A DNA stretch of 64,000 bases, from assembly GCF_036711975.1 (NCBI RefSeq), contig NC_091973.1, positions 2,914,001 to 2,978,000 of the forward strand, given 5' to 3'. This DNA is from Onthophagus taurus (lineage: Eukaryota; Arthropoda; Insecta; Coleoptera; Scarabaeidae). A program made the position numbers and the translations under genes. Positions 1 to 12,000 of this stretch are shown piece after piece. Numbering within the stretch: the stretch's first letter is position 1; each line of letters opens with the position of its first letter. The notes below the pieces were generated by a model. The model saw nothing but the letters and a program-made list of their open reading frames with translations. It searched no databases and was not told the DNA's origin.

Positions 1-22
1 GTGAATTACCGCATGTTTACAC

Positions 23-124
23 ACAGGGTGTTTCAAATACGAAAGTAGCGCACAAAGCTACTTACGTATAGCTATACATAGCAAGCTTGTTGATGATTTG
101 TTTGTTTTGTTGGAAACACCCTGT
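23..124. mobile_element. Short MITE-like element in a calcium-channel intron
   Basis: The two ends are a 12-bp inverted repeat (ACAGGGTGTTTC / GAAACACCCTGT) around about 78 bp with no reading frame. Similar CAGGGTGTTT termini recur near 4243, near 12360 and at the ends of the Tc1/mariner element at 53076-54143. It is probably a non-autonomous Tc1/mariner relative. The target-site duplication is unclear. It lies just upstream of the exon at 181. Confidence 0.6.
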
Positions 125-180
125 AAGTATTTTTTCATAAAATATACGATTCGTTACAATATTTTTTGTTTTGGGTTTAG

Positions 181-3100
181 GGAAAATTTTCGTATTGCAC
201 GGATCGTTCGAAATTAACACCCTTAGAGTGCAAGTAAGTTAATTATTACTTATTAATTATGAAGGTTTTACTCGGTCTTATTAATTCGCAGTGGAACGTA
301 CTTAGTTTTTAAAGACGGTGATACAACAAAGCCCGAAAAAGAAGAACGAATGTGGGCTACGCAAAAATTCCACTTCGACAACGTGGCTAAAGCCATGTTA
401 ACGTTATTCACGGTGTCAACGTTTGAAGGGTGGCCAAATTTGTTACATTACTCCATCGACTCTAACGGCGAAGATAAGGGACCAATACATAATTACCGAC
501 CCATCGTGGCCGTTTATTACATTATTTACATCATCATCATTGCGTTCTTTATGGTGAACATCTTCGTTGGTTTCGTTATCGTTACGTTCCAAAACGAAGG
601 TGAGCAGGAATACAAGAACTGCGAATTAGATAAGAATCAACGTAATTGCATCGATTTTGCGCTCAAAGCCAAACCGGTTCGACGGTATATACCCAAACAT
701 CGGATACAATACAAAGTCTGGTGGTTTGTTACTTCCAAACCTTTTGAGTATACAATATTCGTTCTTATTCTTTTAAACACTATAACTTTGGCTATGAAAT
801 TTCACGGTCAGCCAACCGAGTATTGCGATGCATTGAATATTCTTAATATGATTTTTACGGCCTTTTTCGCATTGGAGTTTGTTTTTAAACTTGCTGCGTT
901 TCGATTTAAGGTAATATAATTATTTTTTTTTTATATATTTTTTTAATTTATTATTTTTAGAATTATTTTGGTGATGGTTGGAACATATTTGATTTCTTAA
1001 TAGTTCTCGGAAGTTTCATTGATATAATTTGTTCTGAAGTTAAAAAGGATTCATGTACAAATAAAGTAAGATGCGGTCTTTTATTTGCTACTTATAACTT
1101 GAAAACTTATTTTAGTTTGAAAAAGGAAGTTTCATCCCGATCAATTTTCTTCGAGTTTTCCGAGTAATGCGAATGGTAAAGTTGCTGAGTAGAGGAGAAG
1201 GTATCAAAACTTTACTTTGGACGTTTCTAAAATCGTTTCAAGCTTTGCCTTACGTCGCATTGTTGATTGTAATGTTGTTCTTTATTTATGCGGTAATAGG
1301 GATGCAGGTAAGAATAAAAACGTTTATAAGAACGATCGAAATTTGAAGAAACTTTTCTTTTTCTAGATGTTTGGGAAAATTGATACTGATCAAAACGATA
1401 GCTCCATAGATCGAAACAATAACTTCTCGTCTTTCTTCCAAGCGGTGCTGGTGCTGTTTAGATCGGCTACGGGGGAGAGTTGGCAAGAAATAATGTTGGA
1501 CTGTGCGGGACCGGAAATACCATGTGCCAAGGAAGTTAAAAACCAGACCAAATGCGATTCCGTAATAGCGTATCCGTATTTTATTTCATTCTATGTTTTA
1601 TGCTCTTTCCTAGTAAGTCTCATGACCGATTAATACACATCAACAATTTGCATTCAACCTTTTTACGAGCACGCCAAAAATGATTTTCATTCCAGATCAT
1701 CAACTTATTCGTCGCCGTCATCATGGATAACTTTGATTATTTAACTAGGGATTGGTCTATACTCGGCCCGCACCATTTAGACGAATTTATTCGACTTTGG
1801 AGCGAATACGATCCGGACGCAAAAGGTCGCATAAAACACTTGGACGTGGTAACGCTTTTGCGAAAAATATCACCACCTCTAGGATTCGGAAAGCTATGTC
1901 CTCATCGCGTGGCTTGCAAACGATTGGTTTCGATGAATATGCCGCTGAATAGCGATGGAACAGTGTTGTTTAATGCAACTTTATTCGCCGTCGTTAGAAC
2001 GTCGCTGCGAATAAAGACGGAGGGAAACATCGATGATGCCAACGCTGAACTTAGGACTGTTATTAGAAAAATATGGAAAAGAACTAGTCCTAAGCTTTTA
2101 GATCAAGTCGTTCCTCCGCCGGGAGTTGATGACGAGGTTACGGTGGGGAAATTCTACGCTACTTTCCTCATTCAAGACTATTTTAGGAGATTTAAAAAGA
2201 GGAAAGAACAAGAGTTGAAAGATGGAGATAAAGAAGCGCATAATACGGTTACTTTACAAGCTGGATTGCGTACTTTGCACGAAGCCGGGCCGGAATTGAA
2301 GAGAGCTATTTCTGGAAACTTAGATGAATTGATCGATGACAATCCTGAACCAATGCACAGGGTAAATAGTTCTTAAAGTATTATTAAATTATTCTTATTT
2401 CTTGTTTCCACAGAGGAATCATTCGCTGTTTGGTAGTGTTTGGTCATCGATGAGAAGAGGGCATAGTTTTAATAGAGCAAAGTCTTTGAAAGTAAATTCA
2501 ACTCAAATCAAAATAACACCCGCTTCTAGCGCCGATTTTCTTCATTATAACTCCAATCAACGGTTAACATCGGATAGGATGAATCACGTGTCTAAGCCTG
2601 TGGCCAATAGGTCAGTAGCCTCGTTACATCAAGATGACGGAATGGACGAGGAAATACCGTTGAGGTCATTGACGAACGTATACAATGGGGAGCTAGAAAA
2701 AAATAACTACCAAGTTATCGAGTAAGTGGTGAGAGCGTTGGTTAAGCTATCTCTTCTTTGGTGGTGGGTGATGACGAATGACTGGTGTTGCAAATGAGTC
2801 GCTTTCGTTTGCGGTTAACATGTTTTAATTTGACTTTCAGTAAATCTGGCTTTCTCCATCCAAATTACAACGGTAAGCGTATCGAGGGTGTACAATGTTT
2901 CATGAGTGGTGTGGTTTTGAGTTCTTGAATGAATCGAGCACCGTCGGACGATCTACTCGGGGAGGATGGGGGAGTGGATCGTCGGACGGCGCATTCTGTG
3001 TTAAGTGGTCCTTCGCGTGGTGACGTGGTGTTTGCTACAGTCTGCAGGGCGACCACACTGAGCTGATGCCGCCAACGCCACCACCGCGACGCGTGTTGCG

Positions 3101-4006
3101 CAGCTTTGGAGGTCTGGGGTTGGGCCTGACACTCGGGAGCAGTTGCATGCAGTCCGTGCCGCCATCGCCTGTGCGTCAGCGGGGCCCCGGCGCCGCCGGC
3201 TCCGGTTTCGGCCGGATCGCAAGCGGGCTCAAGCTAGCCCAAGCACAAGCTATGGCTGTAGCGGGCTTCCTACCAGAGTCCCATCCAGAGCCGCTTTGTT
3301 GGCCGGGCGCATCTGAAGAGGGCATCGCACGCCATTCGCATTGCGCCATTTTAAATCACAGGGCTTCCTTCCATGGCAGAGGTTAGCCCCTTCTTCGCTC
3401 ACTGCCGCACCGTCGAAACCTATCCAACCCACCCTTATCTAACCACACTATCCTTAAACGTAACTAAATACAAGCGCACACGCGCCACCTTTATCGAACT
3501 GTCAAATATTTTAACACATTTTACACTTTACTACATCATTTCCACACATTACAGTTCTTTAAAGGTAACATTACGAATCCTACAATAGTCACTTCATTGC
3601 ATGACTTCCCTTCCTTTGATTGACCTGCAGTGCATGCACCTGTCTAAAATTTGAAATACTCAAATAATATAACATACGAAACGCGTCCGTTTCAGCGACT
3701 GGTGAATCAAACGGTCACGTGGCATCGGAAAGGCTGTCCCATTCGTTGCCCGGAAGTCCATCCGATCGGAAAGTCACCTCTTTCGAGGTGATAGGATCTG
3801 CCGAGAGTCTGGTCGGACGGATTTTGGCCGAACAAGGCCTGGGTAAGTACTGCGATCCAGACTTCGTACGTTACACGTCGAAGGAAATGCAAGAAGCCCT
3901 GGACATGACGCAAGAGGAGATGGACCGTGCCGCGCACAGCCTGCTACAGCAGGAAAGAAGCATGGCGAATACGCACACACCCCTACAGAGACAGCAAAAT
4001 TTATAG
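181..4006 (+). CDS. Ca-alpha1D: Voltage-gated L-type calcium channel alpha-1 subunit (Cav1/Ca-alpha1D), 3' part
   Basis: This is the pore-forming subunit of a plasma-membrane L-type calcium channel. Exons by splice signals and frame: 181-233, 292-910, 961-1065, 1116-1307, 1367-1612, 1696-2361, 2414-2721, 2841-2872, 3696-4006. They join into 843 in-frame codons plus a TAG stop; the 5' exons lie left of the window. Visible in order: the domain III pore loop ([10 protein letters not shown]), IIIS6 ([17 protein letters not shown]), domain IV S1-S3, an arginine-bearing IVS4 ([15 protein letters not shown]), the domain IV pore loop (RSATGESWQ), IVS6 ([18 protein letters not shown]), the EF-hand/pre-IQ region, and an IQ calmodulin-binding motif ([20 protein letters not shown]). 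The last exon carries the conserved tail [17 protein letters not shown]. The glutamates in both pore loops support calcium selectivity. Pore and S6 wording fits the L-type class rather than cacophony or T-type. Exons 8-9 may be alternatively spliced (see 3041-3381). Confidence 0.96.
3041..3381 (+). CDS. Ca-alpha1D: Candidate alternative GC-rich exon of the calcium channel
   Basis: After an acceptor at 3039-3040 the sequence stays open to 3386 in the frame set by the exon ending at 2721. That exon leaves two codon bases; 3041 supplies the third. A GTTAGC donor after 3381 leaves one base, the phase the last exon (3696) needs. Using it instead of 2841-2872 keeps the whole CDS in frame (947 codons in the window). 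The predicted segment begins [18 protein letters not shown] and is rich in Gly, Pro, Ser and Ala. It is far more GC-rich than neighbouring exons. The donor is weak, so it could instead be a terminal exon stopping at 3386, or not be used at all. The conserved-looking start and the matching phases are the only support. Confidence 0.5.
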
Positions 4007-6032
4007 CAGAGGCCAACTGAACCCGTAGCGGTTACGTAACCCAGCCAACATACCAAGTGCCTGAGATTTTCTTCTGGTCCAAGAAGACTAATAATAATGA
4101 TAATAAGTAATAATAACACACGCAATGATGACGATGATTATTATTATTGTTTCATTTGTACCGTGTAGTTTTTTAATCTTTACTTGAGAAAGAATGAGCA
4201 AAGCGAACGGCGTTGCTCGGCGGATTTTTGTTTCGTTCCATTGTACAGGGTGTTTGAAAAAGGTTACTTGAAGGGGATGCGTAACTAAGAAAATATGTAA
4301 TTAAAAAAAACTTTTTGTAATATCCGATGTGTCAACAAACTATTATAAAAAAAAGTAAATCCTATTCATTCATATGACCTCACGATTCTCTGTATCTCTC
4401 TCTCTCTCTCTCTGTCATCCATATAGTTAGTATTTGTATAAAGCGACGTCTCGTTTGACAGCTATACTGGTATCGATACTAACAACTTGTAATAATGAAC
4501 ATAAATTTAAAGAGGTAATTATTATTAAAAAAAATTATTATTAAAAGAATTATTATTAAAAAAAAGAAAGCCTATATACATTTACAGGTTCGTTGCGATC
4601 GTTACGTTTTTGTTTCATATACATAAACAATTTGTTGATACTTGTCGAATAGTTTACCATATTAATAACCTGTTCGCACAACGCCACAAGTGCTGTACGT
4701 ACCTGCGATGGTTATGCGAACAGAATTTATTTCAAAAGAAACATTGTTAAATAATTTATGTTCTGTGTTTTAAAATATTTCAAATAAGTTTAAAATAAAA
4801 GTCATATAAAAATTTATTTGTTGTTTTTATGCTCAAAATTCCTAGATATTTAAAAAAAATAAATAAAATCTCAAAAAATAGGTAATAAATAAAAACACAT
4901 CATTGCGGTTTTTGTGGAGTTTTAATCTTTTTTTTTGTTTTTTTAGTGTTACTGGAAGACAATAAGTAATCACACTTCCAAAAACACAATTTACAAGCTA
5001 ACTTAATCAGTTATAGACAATCTGTAATGACTAACAGTAAATGTAGTGTCAGAAATTAATTAATTTGGTGCCAATGAAATTAATAAGTTTCTACTTCTCG
5101 TTGCTACAACTTGCCAGTGTAATTTTTAAAAATAATTTCTCACACTACAGCAACGTTATGTTCAGCCTTACCTAATAGTTGCGTATGTAATTATACTTAT
5201 AAGATAACATCGTTTCTTTTTTTGCTAGTTCATCAAATAAAAAATCACTCTATACGATTATTATTAAAAAATATTAAATTTCTCTTATCAATTAAATTTA
5301 GTAATTACTTACTTTATAAAAAGATGATTCTGTATGTGGTGCTTGAAAATTGTTCGGGTGACGTTAACGCAAATAGAAAATGTTTCGATTTTAAGTAACT
5401 TGAATTTTTTAGTTTTAAAACGAACGCCTAAACACAATAAAATGAAAATGAAATTTCCTGCACATTGAAATTTAAACTATAAAGATTAAATCTTAACATA
5501 GTACCACAATTTAAATAATATGTATTAAAGCGGCCAGTTCCTAGTCTCAGTATCTGAAAAAATTGGAACTGCCCGCTAAATTAATAATATCAATAAACTT
5601 TCAAGTTAAACATCAAAAAAAAAACGAAAAAGCTAACGTAGAGGGCTAATGTAAATATACTTTGTATAACATTATGAGCGGTTTTCCTTATTTATGTATA
5701 TTATGTATAGCTATATATATATATTTATAAACCTATGTACACATAGTAACCCAATTATAGAAAAAAAGAAAAAACGTAAACAACTACCAAAAAAACTCGT
5801 GAACAGACTCTTCGCTTCTGACAAAAAAAAATTGTGGCTAAAGTTAATGATTCTCGAAAAACGTATTTAACCATCTGTATAAGGCAAAAATGGCACTGAG
5901 TATAGTTTTCCCTTTCGCTATTTACATTATGAGGTGGACAAGGTCGTCCGATCACATTTTCCCCTCAGTGCTTTTTCTTACGGTACTGTACATTCGGGAT
6001 TTTAGAGCTACTTAACCAATATTACAGTGACG
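4007..6032. other. 3' UTR and convergent intergenic region
   Basis: AT-rich sequence between the ends of two converging genes. It holds a short CT microsatellite (about 4393-4413), a solitary transposon-end motif near 4243 (ACAGGGTGTTTGAAA), a likely polyadenylation signal near 4793 for the channel gene, and a TA run near 5706. I found no reading frame or RNA gene with support. Confidence 0.6.
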
Positions 6033-9000
6033 TTAAGTTGTCTTTCCGCCCATCAAGCGTTTGCCTGCGCAGTCTCTTTCTTACCTATTATCGAAACTAT
6101 TACACTAAGACCGTTCGCATACTTGTTTTCTTTTTTAAATTAACATTTCATTTATTACTTACTCTCAGTATCCCTTTGTCTCCACAGCTCCGTTCTGTTA
6201 CGAGTATTGTTACGTGAACGCGCCGATCCAAAAGAGTATGTACGAGACCTGTCTCGACCAGATAAATATCCTGTTGAAGCCGGAGCACTTGTTCCGGACT
6301 GATCACGTATATCATTCCTTCAAAAAATATGTTTTTATACATTATTTTTATTTTTAATTTTAAATTTACCTGAGTTTTGTATTATTACTACCCGAGTTTC
6401 GACGATCATCATTATTGCGCGCCGCATTCGCCATCGCCACGCCGGTTTGACTTTCGGATACGCTGCGATTTCTTCCTCCCCCTTTACCACGATTCTGGAC
6501 CCTCCCGTTTTGATGTTTCACTTCGTTTATCTGCGGCTATAGTTCGTGACAATATTTTTTGATAGTAACTAGGGTCAAATTTTAACTTAAGGTGTAAAAC
6601 ACGTAATCTTTAAAAAAAAAACAACAACAGGAAAACAATAACGAACAACATGAAATTTTTACGAACAAAATGTGGCAGATTATGACCCATTAAAGCCACA
6701 AGATAAATGAACACCTTTTTTTACCCTTAAGTTTTTTCACAAACACATATTGAATAAATCATAATATATAATAAATTTATTATAAAAAACAATCGCAAAA
6801 GAAGCCAACCTAACTTTTAACTGACATTTTTCACTTCTTAAAAATTAAATTTGCTTCAAAATAAAGATGGATAAATTCAAAATGGCGGACACAGAATGGC
6901 GAACGCACTTTGTTAAAAATTGTACACCCTTCTTAAAAATTGCGACAAAGTTTTAAAAATGTGAGAAATAATTTATGGCACTTCCCTACTGTTACTTGTG
7001 AGTTGAGACTGTTGACAAGTAACACTAGGATCAACTCATTTCTTACATTTTTAAAAATTTGTCGCAATTTTTACAACGGTGTACAATTTTTAACAAAATG
7101 CGCTCGCCATTCTGTGTCCCCCATTTTGAATTCTCGAAAACGAACATCAGATTCATCATCAGCGACCCCAAAAACCCTTAGTGACATGATTTCGCAACAA
7201 TCGTAAAAATAATTCGTAAAATAATCGAACTTATCTTCAAAATCGGAAAGATATGACGATTTGGTCATTAGATTTTATTGCATAAAATTTTTTTTGTATT
7301 GCGTTAATCTGATATTATATTGAATCATTGCACATTAATCATCAAACAGATATTATAAAATTAATCACTTTCTTTAATTTTATGATTCATTCAATATGAT
7401 AATTAAGTTCGAGATTATGACATAAATTTGTACGTACCTCTTCAACTCGAAAATCTTCGATGGTTTTAAACTTGGACAAGTATTGCTTAAGGGTAGTATT
7501 AATTTGAAGGTTGCCACTGTGTTTATAATATTTGAGGAAAGCCCAAAATTTCTCTAATCCATATAATTGTCCGTTTTCGTAATCCTTGATGGTTTCCGTT
7601 TGGAAGTCTTCGTATAAATGCGGCCTGAATTTGTTCTCGAGACCATATGAATAAAACCTGAATAAACACTCGAGTCCGTAACGATAACCTTTTTCGGCAT
7701 CCTCCAAGGCGATGGATTTGAATTCTCCGTACATCGATCGGTTGAAGTTCTCGCGTAAGAAGAATGACCAAAATCTGAATAAAGTGTTCATTTCGCTCGA
7801 CTGTCCGCTACCCCATCGTTTTCGTTCCTTCAAACAACGTTGTCGATATTTATGATAAGCTTGTTGAGTGAAATTGTTTTCTTTTAATAAAGCATGTGAT
7901 GGGTGTTGGAACGTTGGTAATGATTGAGGTATGCTACCCAAACTTGTTGCTAATTGGCTTTCATTGGGGCTAGTTCCCATACTACTACCAGCCGAAGTGG
8001 TACGAACTCGGTGCTCTTTAACATCCATAATCCATCCCACATGGTTTTCGACGGGAGGATTATTAGAATGTCTTGTTTTGCGTTTGCGGGGTGTTCTCGG
8101 ATCGGGAGATTCATCCTTAACAACCGCATAAAATCTAGGAACGTTACGTTGGCTATGTTGTCTTTGATTGCGACCTCCCGTTGTCGATGATTGTTTTGCA
8201 GGTTGTTGACGTTCAACCATCACCGGTGGTGGTGGTGGTGGAACCTCAGGGTTTTGTTTTTTCGGTGCCGGCGGCGCCATCATTTCGAACACTTCTTGGG
8301 TAATCGTTCTTACGGTGCGATAACTACCACTACTGGGTCGATCAGAAGCGTCGTTCCACAAACCTTCCTCGTAATAATACAAACCGTCGTTGATTGCTTG
8401 TTCTAATTCTTCGGTCATTTTTACTCGGGTCGTCCAATCGCCCGTGCGATCATAACCCTCATGTTTTGGTACGCGAGACGATTGAGTTACTATGAGAATT
8501 TTGTTAATGTCACGATCGCTCAGTTCGTCCAAGTCATCCTCGGACCAATCCGTGGTGAACGTATTTTGACGTCCGGTTGGAACATCTTCGAGCTCTTCGT
8601 CAAAATAAAATTCGAGCTCTTCGCGTTCATTTTTTTGTTGCTCAGTTTTTTCTTTTGGATCTTTCTTTGATTTGGCTTCTTTTGTTTTTCTTTTCACCTC
8701 TTTCCAGGTATTGTCATCTAATATCTCTTGGTGATGATCGTCTATACAATAAATAATATAATGAACATTTTAAAAATTAATAATTTAAAAAATTTTACAA
8801 CTCTTTGCCCAAATATGTTTTAAAGAGTTAATGAAATAAAATGGATTTATTTAACATACCAGTTGTAGCATTGGCAGTGATCGTTGTAGTTTTTTTCGGG
8901 TTTTGGCATTCCTGATTAGAATCTGTAGAATTTATATTGTCATGTGGTACGAATTCGGCGACGTCGGGGTTAAGATTTTCGACGTGCGGATCTCTAAAAG

Positions 9001-12000
9001 TTTTAGGCAACGGAGGAGGAGGCACCAGCTGGTCTAGGGAGAGTGGTTTGTCGTCTTCGCCTTTGTCGAGGATGGGCCACTTTTTGGGATCTTGACGAGT
9101 GCGCACTTTAAATCCTGAAGATAATTCTAATTTATCCGAACTAGCGATTGCGTCCAACACCAAAGAAATGTTGCTAGTTAGGGATTGAATTCTATGAAAC
9201 GAAGCGATTAACGTAACGGGCAAGTAACCATCGGCGTCCATCTTCCTTCGCAAAAAGAAGTCCCGCATCAGATTTTCTTCGCTGAAATAATACTCGATCT
9301 GGTTCTTAACGTGAGCTTTCAATGTTGGGCTATCTAAATTGACGTAACTACTACTGTTGAAATAAAAAGTTCCCATATAAGGCGTGATGTTCACCAAGTC
9401 CATATTCAAGCCATACTTTAAAGCATAATCCGAAGTGTATTCCGATGAATTTTCGGCATTTCCATGCGAACCTCTCGCGTTTCTATTAAAAGCGGTTCGT
9501 CGTCCACCGCGATTTCGATGGCCTCTGCCTCGGGGAGCAGCCGACGCTGGTCTTGATTGTCTACCGTTACCCTGATGATGACCACCGCCGTTGATTTCCG
9601 CTCTCCAATCTTTATCGCCATCGCTAACCGTGGATTGCGTATCAAAGCGTTCCTTATGTCTTGAAGAGTCCGGGTCTTTTTTGCCCTTCCTCAACTCGAT
9701 GTCCAACGGAACCCATTTGTGCTTCGAGTTTTTCTTCTTCTTTTCAGTCTCAACCTCTTCTTGTTCCGCCGGATCGGTGGTGTCTCCATCATTAGAAGAG
9801 GATTGCTTTGAGCTGCTTTGAGGAGGATCTGGCACCACTTGATTAACAGGCGATTTACGCTACGAACAAAAAAATGATTGGAAATTTATTTATTATTTTC
9901 CATAACTTGATAACGAGTGTTAAATACGAAGAGTGTCGTTGCTCTAAAAACTTTTACTTTCGCTCCAGACAACAACGTGATATAATAACCCAATTATTTT
10001 GAAAATAGACCGTGCGCGCAGCTGCTGCTGAGATAGAACGACGTTTTAAACTGACAAAATATGTATTATAAATAGAATACACTTACCTCTGTGGAGTGGT
10101 CGCCGAGCGTGGGCCAATCGCCGCCATATGCGAAATCACTAACCTGAAAGAAAACGGCGGACATGTTACGTATGCGAAAAAGAAGTAAAAAAATTAATTA
10201 ATTATCAGTTTTTGATCGGCGTCGCGAAAAGCATTGTGAATGGGCCATAAAAGGCCGTAATAAATCGCGGGGATAAGCAGCTCCCGAACGGACCGTTCTT
10301 ATCGCCCGTTCAATCTGTGCGCGCAGCGGTCGAGGTTGTTCCTGTAGAAACAGTTTTATCAGCGACTTGCGACTAACGCCTTTACAGCAATTACACAAAT
10401 ATGCAGATAAGTCGCGTATACGTATCGGCGCACGCTTAGGAACAAACAGAACTAAACTAATCGACTATGTAGCGATAAAGACCGCTTTAGGCTACTGTCA
10501 CACCATCGATTTTTAATTTTCATTTTGTTAAAAAAAAATTATCCCAGCGATGACTCAACAAAACTTCGTTAATACCTAGAAACAACGTTTTGCTTTTAAA
10601 ATTTTTCTTAAAAAGTTAAAAAAAAAAAAACAAATTTTTAAATAATTTTTAAAATTCCACCTGTACATACTCAACACGATGTTTAAATGATTCTTATAAG
10701 TCATCATACACTCATAACATTACAAAATATATCAACTCTAATCAAACATAACGTAACAAAAAATATAATAATATTTGCGATAAATCGTTATCGTTGAATA
10801 ATTTAAAAACCCTCGATACAATCAAGAAATGACAATAGACGTGTCCGTTTCTGAACGTTCTAACAGATGTTCGAATTGAAAATGAAAACGTGTACGTGAA
10901 ACGTTTACGGTTGAAAAGCGAACGTAAAAGATACCTTTTTGGCCATTCTTTGGTAGAGAGTTGATAGCTCAACAGGACATCACAAGAAAAAAATTGGAAA
11001 TTCGCTACCTGCACTGACCGCGCGAGTTTGTGCACTGCGACACGGCTCTCTTTATTTATCAGCTAAGTTACCCACGTGTTCGACAATAGACTTGCGTTGT
11101 AATGTGCGTTTAAAAACGTTAAGGAAAAACGGTAGCGAATTCGAACTCAAACCTGAACCCGAGTACGGTGGTTTTCGATTTTTTAAATGTCAAAACGGAA
11201 TTGTATCCAATATTATTGGCTGAATCGACCTTGCTGACCTAGTTCTCTACAACCGACGGCCTTGATTTCGACTCAAAAATGTTATATAATATTTGTTGAC
11301 GATTCCTATATATAGGTGTCCATACTTTAGTTAACAACTTACACCCCTCAAACAAAAACTTCCGTAAACTTTATTTTTAACTTGAAATAAAAAAGCAATA
11401 ATCAAGTTACATAAAAATCACCGCAATCGCTAAGGTGTTAATTATTGGCAAAAGTACCAAACTAAAATTCGTTAAGTACCTACTTCATTCATTATCGCCG
11501 TACCGTATTATTTGATTGGCTTAATTCACGTAAACCATTGTTTCATTCAAATTGTTCTTGATAAGGTAAAGATTATGTTACCTATGAAAACTCCAAAAGG
11601 CAATAACAAAATAATCTTGAGGAAAAAAATTTTTGTAGATACCTATCAATTATTAAACGCAAATTTTTTCTAATCTTAGTAGTTAATGTGGAATTATTTT
11701 TAATACTTCCTTAATGAATTAGCGAAATCTTACTCAAACAAGATTAGTCAAGCGGAAATTGCAAAAATTAACGGATTTTAACTCGATAATAATATTTTTT
11801 TGAATATACACTGCAGTCATTTAAAAATAGATGTGGACAATTTACGTGGTTAAATTCAGATTTATTAAAATAACTCAAAAACTAAAAGTGGCATATATCA
11901 CCATATATCTTATCAGTCATATTAAAAACTATATCATTCCATTTAAAATAACCTTATTATTTCGGAATTTTTTTTTTGAATTCGCCAAGTATGAGCCTAT

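Noticed and set aside
4393-4413. CT microsatellite
   Set aside because: Ordinary simple repeat; noted in the 4007-6032 entry only.
6148-6342. Two open frames around 6171-6326 on either strand
   Set aside because: Splice phase shows the minus-strand frame ending ESK to be Larp1 exon 6; the others are shadows.
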